This document shows, piece after piece, positions 42,458 to 51,838 of a stretch of DNA of 64,000 nt. This DNA comes from CADEEN01 sp963783785 (lineage in GTDB: Bacteria; Pseudomonadota; Gammaproteobacteria; Burkholderiales; Burkholderiaceae_C). The notes beneath the pieces are model-generated. The model worked only from the letters and a program-made list of their open reading frames with translations, was not told the origin of the DNA and did not search any database. The DNA is taken from contig CAWAOQ010000004.1 of assembly GCA_963783785.1 (NCBI GenBank), forward strand, positions 54,829 to 118,828, given 5' to 3'. The first letter of the stretch is position 1; the number at the start of each line of letters is the position of its first letter. The position numbers and the translations under genes were made by a program.

Positions 42458-44302
42458 GTGCCGAACCTCCCGACCGCAACCCACGCCGCGACACCGCGCC
42501 CGCCCGCACCGCCCGCCAGTCCGGCTTCGCCGCGCTCGTTGAGCGGCCTCGTGCCCTTCCTGCGGCCGTATCGCGGCCGCATCGCGCTGGCGGTCCTGTT
42601 CCTGGTGCTGGCCGCGGCCAGCACCCTGGTACTGCCGGTGGCGCTGAAGTCGCTGATCGACAGCGGCCTGGTGGCGGCCGAGCCGGGCGAACGGGTGATG
42701 GCGCTGCGCGGCCATTTCTTCGCGCTGTTCATGGTCGGTGCGGCACTGGGGTTGTTTTCGGCAGCGCGCTTCTACATGGTCAGCTGGCTGGGCGAGCGCG
42801 TCACGGCCGACCTGCGCAACGCGGTCTACGCCCACGTCGTCGAGCAGAGCCCCGAGTTCTTCGAGACCACGCAGACCGGCGAGGTGCTGTCGCGGCTGAC
42901 GACCGACACCACGCTGGTGCAGACCGTGGTCGGCTCGAGTCTCAGCATGGGCCTGCGCAACACCGTGATGGGCATCGGCGCGCTGGGCATGCTGGTCATC
43001 ACCAACCCCTACGTGATGACGCAGGTGCTCGGCATCCTGGTGCTGGTGGTGCTGCCCAGCGTCTATTTCGGCCGCCGCGTGCGCAAGCTCTCGCGCGCCA
43101 GCCAGGATCGGGTGGCCGACTCGAGCGCGATCGCCGCCGAGGTGCTCAATGCCATCCCGGTGGTGCAGAGCTACACCCAGGAGCGGCACGAATCGGCGCG
43201 CTTCGCGCTCGCCACCGAGAACGCCTTCGACACCGCAAGGAAGCGCACCCGCGTGCGCGCGATGCTGGTGGCCTTCATCATCACGGCCACCTTCGGCGCG
43301 CTGCTGTGGGGCCTGTACCAGGGCACGCGGGCGGTGCTGGCCGGCGAGATCAGTGCCGGGCACCTGGGTCAGACCGTGGTCTACGTGCTGATCCTGGTCT
43401 CCAGCGTGGCGGTGCTGTCGGAGGTCTACGGCGACCTGCTGCGCGCGGCCGGTGCCACCGAGCGCCTGATGGAGTTGCTGCAATCGCGCTCGCCGGTCGT
43501 CGGTCCGGCCGTGCCGCGCACGCTGCCGCCGGCGCAGGGGGGCTCCTCGGTGCGACTCGACGACGTGACGTTCCATTACCCGTCGCGACCGCAGCACGCC
43601 ACGCTGCGCGACGTGAGCCTGGAAGTGCGGCCCGGCGAAACCGTGGCCCTGGTCGGGCCGAGCGGCGCCGGCAAGACCACGGTGTTCCAGCTGCTGCTGC
43701 GTTTCTACGACGCGCAGCACGGCAGCGTGGCGATCGACGGCGTGCCGGTGCGCGACGTCGCGCTCGCCGAATTGCGCCAACGCGTGGGCATCGTGCCGCA
43801 GGACAGCGTGGTGTTCTCGACCAGCGCGCTGGAAAACATCCGCTACGGTCGCCCGACGGCCAGTGACGACGAGGTGATTGCCGCGGCCAAGGCCGCCTTT
43901 GCACACGACTTCATCGCCGCCCTGCCCGAGGGTTACGCCACCTACCTCGGCGAGCGCGGCGTGCGGCTGTCGGGCGGCCAGCGCCAGCGCATCGCGATCG
44001 CGCGCGCGATGCTGAAGAACCCGCCGCTGCTGCTGCTCGACGAAGCCACCAGCGCACTCGACGCCGAGAGCGAACGGATGGTGCAGGCCGCCCTCGAGTC
44101 GGCGATGCGCGGCCGCACCACGCTGGTCATCGCGCACCGCCTGGCCACCGTGCAGCGCGCCGACCGCATCGTCGTGCTCGACCATGGCCGCATCATCGAG
44201 ACCGGCACCCACGCCGAACTGGTGGCACGCGGCGGCTTGTATGCCCGGCTGGCCGCGATGCAGTTCGAGCTCGAGCCGGCGTCGTCACCGGATAATCCAT
44301 GA
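42458..44302 (+). CDS. ABC exporter, fused membrane and ATPase domains (MsbA/lipid-multidrug type)
   Basis: About 614 residues. The N-terminal domain has six helices (residues 35-310), with the cytoplasmic loop ESPEFFETTQTGEVLSRLTTD typical of type IV exporters. The ATPase has Walker A GPSGAGKTT, Q-loop PQDSVVFS, signature LSGGQRQRIAIARAM, Walker B LLLLDEATSALD and H-loop AHRLATV. It is one half-transporter that must dimerise. The substrate is not readable; lipids or hydrophobic drugs are usual. The start is uncertain: a GTG at 42458 begins a Pro/Ala-rich tail, and an earlier GTG at 42407 is also open. thyA starts 2 bases after its stop. Confidence 0.88.
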   Translation: MPNLPTATHAATPRPPAPPASPASPRSLSGLVPFLRPYRGRIALAVLFLVLAAASTLVLPVALKSLIDSGLVAAEPGERVMALRGHFFALFMVGAALGLFSAARFYMVSWLGERVTADLRNAVYAHVVEQSPEFFETTQTGEVLSRLTTDTTLVQTVVGSSLSMGLRNTVMGIGALGMLVITNPYVMTQVLGILVLVVLPSVYFGRRVRKLSRASQDRVADSSAIAAEVLNAIPVVQSYTQERHESARFALATENAFDTARKRTRVRAMLVAFIITATFGALLWGLYQGTRAVLAGEISAGHLGQTVVYVLILVSSVAVLSEVYGDLLRAAGATERLMELLQSRSPVVGPAVPRTLPPAQGGSSVRLDDVTFHYPSRPQHATLRDVSLEVRPGETVALVGPSGAGKTTVFQLLLRFYDAQHGSVAIDGVPVRDVALAELRQRVGIVPQDSVVFSTSALENIRYGRPTASDDEVIAAAKAAFAHDFIAALPEGYATYLGERGVRLSGGQRQRIAIARAMLKNPPLLLLDEATSALDAESERMVQAALESAMRGRTTLVIAHRLATVQRADRIVVLDHGRIIETGTHAELVARGGLYARLAAMQFELEPASSPDNP

Positions 44303-44303
44303 C

Positions 44304-45099
44304 ATGAAGCAATACCAAGACCTGATTCGACGCGTGCTGGCCGACGGCGTCGACCGACCGGACCGCACCGGCGTCGGCACGCGGGCCGTGTTCGGCCACC
44401 AGATGCGTTTTCGCCTGTCCGACGGCTTCCCGCTCGTGACCACCAAGAAGCTGCACCTGCGCTCGATCGTCTATGAACTGCTGTGGTTTCTTCGCGGCGA
44501 CACCAACGTCAAGTGGCTGCACGAGAACAAGGTCACCATCTGGGACGAGTGGGCCGATGAGAACGGCGACCTGGGTCCGGTCTACGGCAAGCAGTGGCGC
44601 GCCTGGTCCGACCACCGACAACCGGGAAATCGACCAGATTGCGCAGCTGATCGACTTGATCCGCAAGGATCCGCACTCGCGACGCCAGATCGTCAGCGCC
44701 TGGAATGTCGGCGAGATCCCGAGCATGAAGCTGGCACCGTGCCACTGCCTGTTCCAGACCGCAGTGATGGGCGGCAAGTTGCATCTGCAGCTCTACCAGC
44801 GCTCGTGCGATGTCTTCCTCGGCGTGCCGTTCAACATCGCGAGCTACGCGCTGCTGCAAACGATGCTGGCCCAGCAATGCGACCTCGAGGTCGGCGACTT
44901 CGTCTGGACCGGCGGTGACGTGCACCTCTACAGCAACCACGTCGAACAAGCCCAGCTGCAGCTGACACGTCAACCCTTCCCGCTGCCCAGGCTCGAACTC
45001 AAACGGCGCCCCGCTCGCATCGACGAGTACCAGTACGACGATTTCGCGATCATCGGCTACCAGTCCCACCCGCACATCAAGGCCGAAGTCGCCATCTAG
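44304..45099 (+). CDS. thyA: Thymidylate synthase (frameshifted as sequenced)
   Basis: Methylates dUMP to dTMP with methylene-THF. Corrected length is 264 residues, identical to E. coli ThyA. Marks are DRTGVGT near the N-terminus, LWFLRGDTN, the catalytic cysteine in APCHCLFQ (about 146), RSCDVFLGVPFNIASY and the C-terminal HPHIKAEVAI (usual end IKAPVAI). One extra C near 44618 breaks the frame after WSDH; removed, DNREIDQIAQLIDL follows. Methylene-THF used here is also the product of the glycine cleavage operon at 7-12 kb. Confidence 0.95.
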
Positions 45100-45122
45100 C
45101 GACTGCCTCAACACCAGAACGG

Positions 45123-46226
45123 ATGCACCGCATGCAGCGCCCAATCACCAGACTGCCCCAGCTCACGATGGGCGTCGCGTTCATCGCGCTGCTGGCCGGC
45201 GCTTCGCTGTGGGTGCTGAGCCCGTTCCTGCTGGCGCTGATCTGGGCCGCGATGATCGTCATCGCCACCTGGCCGGCGCTGGGCGCACTGCAACGCCGGC
45301 TCCGTGGCAGCCGCGGCGCCGCAGCGGCTCTGATGACGCTGCTGCTGCTGCTGGTCTTCATCCTGCCGCTCGTGTTCACCATTGCGATGGTGATCACCCA
45401 TGCCCAGGACATCGTCTCGTGGGGCAATTCGGCGCAGAGCCTGCAGTTGCCCACGGCGCCACAGTGGGTCGCCGACCTGCCCGCGGTGGGCGACAAGCTG
45501 GCCCTGGCCTGGAACGAGCTGGTCGGTGGTGGTCTGGCACGTCTGAAGCCCTATGCGATGCAGGCGATCTCGTGGTTGGCAGGGCAGCTCGGCACGGTCG
45601 GCGCAGCACTGGTGCATGTGATGTTCACGCTGGTGATCGCCGCGATCCTGTACGTCAAGGGGGATGTCGCGGCAACGGGTGTCAGACGCTTCCTTCACCG
45701 TCTTGCCGGCGAAAGCGGCGACAAGGCTGCCGTGCTGGCGGCACAAGCGGTGCGCGGCGTCGCGCTCGGCGTGGTGGTCACGGCCGTGGCGCAGACCACG
45801 GTGTCCGGCGTCGGGCTTGCCATCGCCGGCGTGCCTTTCGCCGGGCCGCTGACGCTGCTGGTCCTGCTGCTGTGCATTGCGCAGATCGGCCCGTTCCTGG
45901 TGCTGGTGCCGTCGGTGATCTGGCTCTACTACAGCGGCGACAACGCGTGGGCGACCGTGCTGCTGGTCTTCACGCTGGTCGCCGGCACGATGGACAACGT
46001 GCTGCGCCCGTACCTGATCAAGAAGGGTGCCGACCTGCCCTTGCTGCTGATCTTCGCCGGCGTCATCGGCGGGTTGCTGTCGATCGGCGTGGTCGGCATC
46101 TTCGTCGGGCCCGTGGTCCTGGCGGTCACTTACCGGCTGCTCGAGGAGTGGGTGCGCAAGGAGGACGAAGAGTCCGCGCTGCCGGCAGAAGCCCTCGGTG
46201 ACGACGGCCCTCGGCAACAAGCGTGA
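45123..46226 (+). CDS. ydiK: AI-2E family transporter (YdiK type)
   Basis: 367-residue membrane protein with about eight helices. The family marks GIFVGPVVLAVTYRLLEEW (C-terminal) and NAWATVLLVFTLVAGTMDNVLRPYLIKKG are present. The family was named for autoinducer-2 export, but several members are Na+(Li+)/H+ antiporters, and the next, overlapping gene is such an antiporter. The stop overlaps the GTG of that gene at 46223-46226. Confidence 0.88.
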   Translation: MHRMQRPITRLPQLTMGVAFIALLAGASLWVLSPFLLALIWAAMIVIATWPALGALQRRLRGSRGAAAALMTLLLLLVFILPLVFTIAMVITHAQDIVSWGNSAQSLQLPTAPQWVADLPAVGDKLALAWNELVGGGLARLKPYAMQAISWLAGQLGTVGAALVHVMFTLVIAAILYVKGDVAATGVRRFLHRLAGESGDKAAVLAAQAVRGVALGVVVTAVAQTTVSGVGLAIAGVPFAGPLTLLVLLLCIAQIGPFLVLVPSVIWLYYSGDNAWATVLLVFTLVAGTMDNVLRPYLIKKGADLPLLLIFAGVIGGLLSIGVVGIFVGPVVLAVTYRLLEEWVRKEDEESALPAEALGDDGPRQQA

Positions 46227-47482
46227 TCGTCCTCGCGATCTTCATCGGCGTGGTGTTTCTGGTCAGCCTGCTGTCGCGGCGGATCGGCAGCAGCCTCCTG
46301 ACCGCCCCGATGATCTTCACCGCGGCCGGCGCGCTGACGTTTGCGCTGCCCGCGGCACGGTCGGTGCTCGAGATCGAACGGCAGACCTTTCTGCAGATTG
46401 CCGAACTCGGGCTCGTGATGCTTCTGTTCACCGACGCGACCCGCGTCAGCCTGAAGATGCTCGGGGCACGCGGTAGCTTGCCGCTGCGCTTGCTCAGCAC
46501 CGGCATGTTGCTGACCATCGGTCTGGGCGCCGTCTTCGCGATGGTGATCTTCGGCGGGCTCACGTGGCTGGAAGCGGGCATCCTGGCCGCGATCCTGGCC
46601 CCCACCGACGCCGGGCTCGGGCAGGTCATCGTCACCAGCCCCCTCGTGCCCGAGCGCATTCGCCAGGCACTCAACGTCGAGGCCGGGCTGAACGACGGCA
46701 TGGCGGTGCCGTTCATGATGTTCTTCATCGCACTGGCCGCCGCAGCACAGAGCGGCGCCGGTTCAGAGACCGCCCTGACGCGCGTTCTCGTCGAGCAGCT
46801 CGGCTACGGCGCCATGGTCGGGATTGCCATCGGCCTGGCGGGCGGCTGGCTGCTGGACCTGGCGCGCCGCAAGGAGTGGATGTCGGGCTCGTTCATGCAG
46901 CTTGGCGTGGTGACCCTGCCGCTGTTCTCTCTGATGGCCGCGCACGCCACCGCGGCGAGCGCGTTCATCGCCGCCTTCGTGGCCGGGCTCGCGGCGCAGG
47001 TCGGGTTCAGGAACGTCGGGCAGCACAGCGTCGAGTTCACCGAGGAATGGGGCCAGCTGCTGAACTTCTTCGTGTTCTTCCTGTTCGGGATGCTGGCCGC
47101 GAGGGCCGCCGGCGACATCGGCCTGCCGTTCTGGCTCTACGCTCTGGCCAGTCTCACCGTGGTCCGCATGCTGCCGGTCGCACTGGCATTGCGCGGCACC
47201 GGGCTGAGCCCCGCCACCGTGCTGTTCATGGGCTGGTTCGGGCCCCGCGGTCTGGCCTCGATCGTCCTGGGTCTGGTCTACCTGAGCGAGAACGCGGCGT
47301 TGACCGGCGAGTCGACGATTCGCCTGGCCATGGTGGCAACGGTGCTGCTCAGCATCATTGCGCACGGCGTGAGCGTCATGCCGGGCATCAAGCTCTACGC
47401 AAGGGCAAGTGCCAAGCTGCCACCGGGCGCCCCGGATCTCGCGGCCGACTCCGGCAGCGCTGCCGACCGCGGCAACGCCTGA
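46223..47482 (+). CDS. Cation:proton antiporter, CPA1/NhaP type
   Basis: 419 residues with 11-12 helices. CPA1 marks are LFTDATRVSLK, APTDAGLGQVIVTSPLVPERIRQALNVEAGLNDG, where the Asp residues of the ion site lie (about 128 and 157), and GWFGPRGLASIVLGLVY. It exchanges Na+ or K+ for protons across the inner membrane. GTG start overlapping the AI-2E family gene indicates a two-gene ion-handling unit. It ends 41 bases from the convergent 113-residue gene. Confidence 0.9.
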   Translation: MIVLAIFIGVVFLVSLLSRRIGSSLLTAPMIFTAAGALTFALPAARSVLEIERQTFLQIAELGLVMLLFTDATRVSLKMLGARGSLPLRLLSTGMLLTIGLGAVFAMVIFGGLTWLEAGILAAILAPTDAGLGQVIVTSPLVPERIRQALNVEAGLNDGMAVPFMMFFIALAAAAQSGAGSETALTRVLVEQLGYGAMVGIAIGLAGGWLLDLARRKEWMSGSFMQLGVVTLPLFSLMAAHATAASAFIAAFVAGLAAQVGFRNVGQHSVEFTEEWGQLLNFFVFFLFGMLAARAAGDIGLPFWLYALASLTVVRMLPVALALRGTGLSPATVLFMGWFGPRGLASIVLGLVYLSENAALTGESTIRLAMVATVLLSIIAHGVSVMPGIKLYARASAKLPPGAPDLAADSGSAADRGNA

Positions 47483-47522
47483 GCAGCGGGCCCGCCGCGC
47501 TCGCGCGCAGCGGGCAACGCGT
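47483..47522. terminator. Possible hairpin between two convergent genes
   Basis: GCCCGCCGCGC and GCGC..AGCGGGC can pair around a short loop in the 40 bases between the antiporter stop and the end of the opposite gene. There is no T run on either strand, so it is only a weak candidate for a bidirectional stop. Confidence 0.3.
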
Positions 47523-47864
47523 TCATCCGGCGGCCGGCCCGCCCAGCTTGTCGCCGATCCGCTCGCGCAGGCGGGCCACGATCTCGGCGACGATCTGCAG
47601 GGTTTCCTCTTCGCCGAGCGCAACCAGCGCCTTGTCGCGCACCGAGTAATGCATCATCAGCAGCGAACGCAGCTTCTCGAAAGCGCGCGGGTTCTGCGTG
47701 CCGCAGACCAGGCTGTCCTTGTGCAGCACACGTTCGATCACGCCGGGATCGAGCAGCGGAACCTTGCAGATCGTGGCGAGCTTGGCGATCTCGAGGTCGA
47801 TCTCCTCGAAGTGCTTGGTCCATCGCTTGTGGCGATAGCCGGGATCTTCAGCATCATCGGTCAT
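47523..47864 (-). CDS. Conserved small helical protein behind the DUF3141 gene
   Basis: 113 residues starting MTDDAEDPGYRHKRW. It is rich in charged helices (HFEEIDLEIAKLATIC, FEKLRSLLMMHYSVRDKAL) and has no signal or membrane segment. I do not recognise a named family. As sequenced it is fused in frame to the preceding DUF3141 protein, but a GGAG ribosome binding site lies 7-10 bases before its ATG and the TAG stop expected for DUF3141 lies 7 bases before it. I therefore read it as a separate, coupled gene; a genuine fusion is the alternative. Confidence 0.65.
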   Translation of the reverse strand: MTDDAEDPGYRHKRWTKHFEEIDLEIAKLATICKVPLLDPGVIERVLHKDSLVCGTQNPRAFEKLRSLLMMHYSVRDKALVALGEEETLQIVAEIVARLRERIGDKLGGPAAG

Positions 47865-47871
47865 GCGATTT

Positions 47872-50210
47872 CTACTCCGTACCGTCTTCTTTCGCGAGGC
47901 GCCGACCCGCGGTGTCTTGCCGGCTGTCGACGGCAGCAGCGCTCGAATGCGTTGCAGCATATCGCGCTGCGCGGCGCTGGCCCGTCCGGTCGGCACCCGC
48001 GGGTCGGACAGCAGCCGATCGAGCACGGTCAGGAACCGTTCGCGGTCACCGGCTGCGGCGAGCAGCTTGGGCAGCGACTGCACCGCTTGTTCGGGCTCGT
48101 AGCGGCAGATGATCTCCTGGCGGCCACGGATATCTCGCCATTGCTTGGCGGGCAGCGGCGGCAGCAGCGAGCTGTACTCGTCGATGAGTTCGGCCTTCAG
48201 TTCCACCCGCGCCAGCGGCAGCGGTTCGCCCTTGCGCGCCAGCAGGCACGCGGCACGCGCCAGCGCCTCGGCGTAGCCGCCCTGCTCGATGGCGGCCAGC
48301 GCCTCGCGCACGACCGGCAGTTCGCGCGGTGGCACCGGTTTCGCCACGGTGCGCTCGCCCTCCTCGGCACGCCCGCCCCGCAGCGCAGGGAACATCACAC
48401 CGAAGGTCTGGAAGAACTGCGCTTCGCTCATCGCGTCGCGCACCTCGCGGTAGTAGTCGAGCGACGCGCTGATGAGGTCGGAGCCGAGCCCTTCGGCTTG
48501 CTTGAACGGTGAGTTCTCCGGCGCCGGCTGGCGTGCCGCCTTGACTGCCTCGGCCATCGGGCCGATCCACGCCAGCCAGGGGTTCTGGTCCGACGCCGCC
48601 CACTGCTCGACGCGCATCGGGTTGAACTGGCGGCTGATCTCGGCCGTGGTGTCGTTGGCCATCGCCTGCACGATCGGCTGCGCGAACAACTCGTAGGCCT
48701 TCTGGTTGAACTCGGAGATCTCGGCCACGGCCTCGAACGGCTTCTCGTCCTTGCGTCCGAAGCGGTTCAGCCGGGCGACCACGTCCTCGAGTTGGCGCTC
48801 GATGAACTCGACCTCGTATTCGACGCTGCCATTGCGGCCCGTGACCTCCTTGATCTGCATGCCGTACAGGCCCGGCGGCAGCGCCTCGATCGAATTCATC
48901 ACCTCGACGATCTGCGCGTGCTCCTTGGTCGCGACCTTGCCCGACACGAAGATGCCGAGGTGGCCGACGTCCTGATGCAGCAGGCCGATGATGACCTGCC
49001 CCCGGGCCTTGATCTCGTCGGTCGAACCGTAGACATCGGCGACCCAGTTGAAGGCCTGCTCGGGCGGCGTGATGTTGTCGCCCATCGACGCGAACAGGAT
49101 GATCGGCGAGCGGATCGCGCGCAGATCGAAGACCTTGCCGTCGGCGCCCGCCGCCGACGACCACAGCTTGTTGCCGACGAAGAGGTTCTGCACGATCCAC
49201 TCGATCTCTTCGCGATTCATCAGGTAGAAGCCACCCCACCAGCGCTCGAATTCGAGGAAGCGCGGCGCCTCGGTATCGACCTTCGAGTACAGGTTGTAGT
49301 ACTTGTCCCACAGCGCATTGGCCGGGTTCAGGTTCGCGAAGTTGGACACCAGGTGCGCACCGTCGAAGATGCCGTTGCCCATGTCCGCGGTCATCGATGC
49401 GAGCCAGCTGCCGCCGAGCAGGCCACCCGAGTAGCGCATCGGGTTGTCGCCTTCGCCTTCGTTCCAGGCGCCGCCCCAGTACGACATCGGGGCGCCGTTG
49501 ATGACGATCGGCCCGGTGTCCTCGGCGCTGGACGAGGCGAGCATCATCGCCGCCCATCCGCCCTGGCAGTTGCCCAGGATCGCCGGCTTCGGGCTCTTCG
49601 GGTGCAACTCGCGCACCTTGCGCACGAAGATCTGTTCGGCCGCGCAGACGTCGGGCAGGGTCTGGCCCGGCTGCGGGTCGGGGAAGAAGATCACGAAGTA
49701 GACCGGATGCCCCGCGCGCAGCGCCACGCCAACCTGCGAGTCGTCCTTGAAGCCGCCGATGCCGGGGCCGTGCCCCGCACGCGGATCGATGATCACGTAC
49801 GGCCGGCGCGTCGCATCGACGCTCACGCCCTTGGGCGGCACGATGCGCACCAGCGCATAGTTGACCGGCTGCGCAAAGGTGCGCGCATCCAGGATCATTT
49901 CGCAGTCGAAGTGCAGCAGCGGCGGCTTGCCGGCCTTCTCGTGCTCCAGGTAGTTGTTGCCGCGCTGCCGCAGCGTGTCCCAGAACAGCAGCGAACGCTG
50001 GGCCGTGTCGGTCGCGTATTGCGTCCAGTCGCTCCAGATCGACCAGGGCGACGAAGGCTGGGCCGTCGCAGCCTCGAGCCGCGCCTGCATCGCCTTCGCG
50101 ACACGGTCCTTGTAGCGGTTCTGCGCGATTTCCAGGCGTCGCTGCAACAACTTCGCGATGTTGGTCGAACGCTCGGCGACGGGCGTGAGGCGTTCTTGAA
50201 CGGTCAACAT
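47872..50210 (-). CDS. DUF3141 family protein, PHA-synthase-like alpha/beta hydrolase
   Basis: About 779 residues if it ends at the TAG at 47872-47874, which needs one missing base shortly upstream and gives the tail RRLAKEDGTE; as sequenced the frame runs on to 47523. The middle of the protein has an alpha/beta hydrolase core whose nucleophile box is GNCQGG (about 217-222), the Gly-x-Cys-x-Gly-Gly form of class III PHA synthases, with a matching acid in GDNITPP (about 368) and base in VGHLGIF (about 416). The C-terminal third is helical and unique to the family. PHA polymerase or depolymerase activity is plausible but unproven. A clear AAGGAG precedes the ATG at 50210. Confidence 0.8.
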
Positions 50211-50254
50211 GATTTCGACTCCTTGGATTCGGTTCGACGAGCTCTGTGGATCCG

Positions 50255-50260
50255 ATTATG
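50255..50260 (-). promoter_or_regulatory. -10 box of the DUF3141 gene
   Basis: Read on the minus strand, CATAAT differs from TATAAT at one base and lies 45 bases before the ATG at 50210. A weak -35 candidate (GTGAAC or TGAACT) lies 18-19 bases further up. The PhaR-like site directly abuts it on the upstream side. Confidence 0.45.
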
Positions 50261-50273
50261 TTGCAGCGCACCA
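50261..50273 (-). promoter_or_regulatory. Candidate PhaR/PhbF operator in the DUF3141 promoter
   Basis: Minus-strand TGGTGCGCTGCAA fits TG-N-TGC-N3-GCAA exactly, the form I recall for the PHB regulator PhbF of Herbaspirillum seropedicae. It fills the spacer right above the -10 box, where a bound repressor would block RNA polymerase. A related palindrome sits in the pta promoter at 62102. Confidence 0.5.
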
Positions 50274-50361
50274 AGGAAAGTTCACTCCGCCTCGCCGCGC
50301 GCCAGCCACCCGGTTGACGTTCGTCAACCGCTCCGCGCTTTGTCGGCCGCGTGGCGGCGGG

Positions 50362-51066
50362 TCAACCGCCCAGCGCGATGACGATGACCTCGACGACGAC
50401 CCCGAGCACGACCATGACGAGCCCGGACCACCACGGCGTGATGCCCCCGTAACGGCCCCAGTTGTAGCCACAGAGAAACAGCATCGCGATCGCGACCGCG
50501 GCCGAGACGCGCATCGCCAGTTGCAGGTTGTCAATGAAGACGAACGGCAGCACGACCGGGAACGTCGACGCGAACACGAGCAGGAACACGCCCAGCGCGC
50601 CGCGGAAGTCGTCCGCCTTCATCCTTGTGCGGCCTCTCGGCGGCAGCGGCTGGTCGACGAGCCATTGACGCACGCGCTCGAGGCCCGGTCGGTCCAGTCC
50701 TGCGGCCATCGGCCCGATCTGCGTCGCCACCAGGTGGTGTGCGTCTTCGGGCCGGCGTGCGGCACGCACGGCCTTGGCAAGGGTGACCTCACGGGCGCGC
50801 ACGACGAGGTTGCGCAGCACGTACATCACGCCATCGACGAAGCCCCAGGCGATGTTGCAGCCGATCGCGGCCACCAGCATCAGCTTCACGTCTTCGCGGC
50901 CGGCCGTGGCCACGCTCAGCGTGCCGGTGAAGGTCAGCACCATGAACAGGCCGAACAGGACTTCGGAGTTGCGATCGATCGGGTCGAGCAAGCGGCCTTT
51001 GCCCTGGCTTTCGAGATCCTTGATCAGTGCCTCGACGGCAGGGTCGTGTGTGCTGGTTTCGCTCAT
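50362..51066 (-). CDS. VIT1/CCC1-like integral membrane protein
   Basis: 234 residues with five hydrophobic segments: two early (FGLFMVLTFTGTLSVA, LMLVAAIGCNIAWGFVDGVMYVL) and three late (ALGVFLLVFASTFPVVLPFVF, VSAAVAIAMLFLCGYNWG, GLVMVVLGVVVEVIVIAL), split by a soluble loop of about 70 residues. The sequence WGFVDGVMYVLRN and the closing three-helix pattern match proteins annotated as VIT1/CCC1-type Fe/Mn transporters, though the canonical metal-binding glutamates of VIT1 are not obvious. It lies 9 bases behind the GNAT gene in the same direction. Confidence 0.65.
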   Translation of the reverse strand: MSETSTHDPAVEALIKDLESQGKGRLLDPIDRNSEVLFGLFMVLTFTGTLSVATAGREDVKLMLVAAIGCNIAWGFVDGVMYVLRNLVVRAREVTLAKAVRAARRPEDAHHLVATQIGPMAAGLDRPGLERVRQWLVDQPLPPRGRTRMKADDFRGALGVFLLVFASTFPVVLPFVFIDNLQLAMRVSAAVAIAMLFLCGYNWGRYGGITPWWSGLVMVVLGVVVEVIVIALGG

Positions 51067-51075
51067 TGCGTTTGC

Positions 51076-51645
51076 CTATGGTTTGCCACTGTCCTGGCGC
51101 AGGTTCATCACGACATGGGTCACGCCGCCCTCCCTCGTCTTCGTCAGCGGCAGGCCGCTGCGCTCGAACACCGCGAGCATCGGCGCATTGCCCGCCAGCA
51201 CGTCGGCCTCCAGACGGTCGATGCCGTGCTGGCGGGCGATGCCGGCCAGCATCGCCATCAGCTTGCCGGCCAGGCCCTGCCCCTGGTAGTCCTCCTCGAT
51301 CGTGAACGCCACCTCGGCGGTGCGTGCGCCTTCGGCCGGCGGCAGGACGACGTAGCTGGCGCCGCCGATCACGGTTTCGTCGGCCCCCGTGCCGACGGTC
51401 GCTGCCAGCATCAGGAAATTGACGAAATCGCTCGCGGTCATGCGGTCGAGCTCGGCTTCACTGAGCCCCTTGCGCATCGAAAAGAAGCGCGTATAGATCG
51501 TGCCGGACTCGAGCTTGTCGAACGCGGCGACGATCCTGGCGCGGTCTTGCGGCAGCGCGACCCGGATCAGCACGGGGGTCCCGTTGCGCAACGTGACTTG
51601 CTGGCTGAGTGGGTTTGCGGCGGCGGCGTCGATGCTCTCGTTCAT
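51076..51645 (-). CDS. GNAT family N-acetyltransferase
   Basis: 189 residues. The acetyl-CoA loop is QGQGLAGKLM (the Q/RxxGxG/A motif, about residues 131-140), preceded by the strand AEVAFTIEEDY and followed by LEADVLAGNAPMLAVFERSGL, the usual fourth motif. The N-terminal part (VLIRVALPQDRARIVAAFDKLESGTIYTRFF) resembles the GNAT module found at the C-terminus of Pat-type protein acetyltransferases, which act on acetyl-CoA synthetase and others. A role in protein acetylation near an acetyl-phosphate operon is only a suggestion. Start taken at ATG 51645; the open frame extends to 51702. Confidence 0.8.
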   Translation of the reverse strand: MNESIDAAAANPLSQQVTLRNGTPVLIRVALPQDRARIVAAFDKLESGTIYTRFFSMRKGLSEAELDRMTASDFVNFLMLAATVGTGADETVIGGASYVVLPPAEGARTAEVAFTIEEDYQGQGLAGKLMAMLAGIARQHGIDRLEADVLAGNAPMLAVFERSGLPLTKTREGGVTHVVMNLRQDSGKP

Positions 51646-51746
51646 GGTCCAGTCGCGGTGCCTCGGCAACGGCGCCATTGCGCCCCACGGGTTATTGCGC
51701 AATCAGGGTACCAGACCGCCCGGCGCCGTGGTAGCGTCTCATGAGT

Positions 51747-51806
51747 CACCTGCCGGCCAGCAGGTGGAAGATCTTGGGGCTGGCTCGCGCAGACAGGCTC
51801 GCGCAG
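51747..51806 (+). promoter_or_regulatory. Leader of the polyphosphate kinase gene: hairpin and direct repeat
   Basis: CACCTGC (51747-51753) and GCAGGTG (51760-51766) form a 7-bp stem with a 6-base loop; 16 bases on, GGCTCGCGCAG is repeated (51782-51792 and 51796-51806). Further upstream a perfect palindrome ATTGCGCAAT lies at 51694-51703. All fall in the 193-base divergent region between the GNAT gene and ppk2. Either could be an operator; no known consensus was recognised. Confidence 0.35.
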
Positions 51807-51838
51807 CATTCAGTTGAACGACTCGATGGAGATGGAGC

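Noticed and set aside
42332..44212. Upstream extension of the diguanylate cyclase frame to 906 codons
   Set aside because: The extra 620 codons are antisense to the ABC exporter and have no recognisable domain; the cyclase starts well at 42331.
45123..46226. Quorum-sensing AI-2 exporter
   Set aside because: The family name is historical; no AI-2 gene is nearby and the overlapping gene is an ion antiporter, so I keep only the family call.
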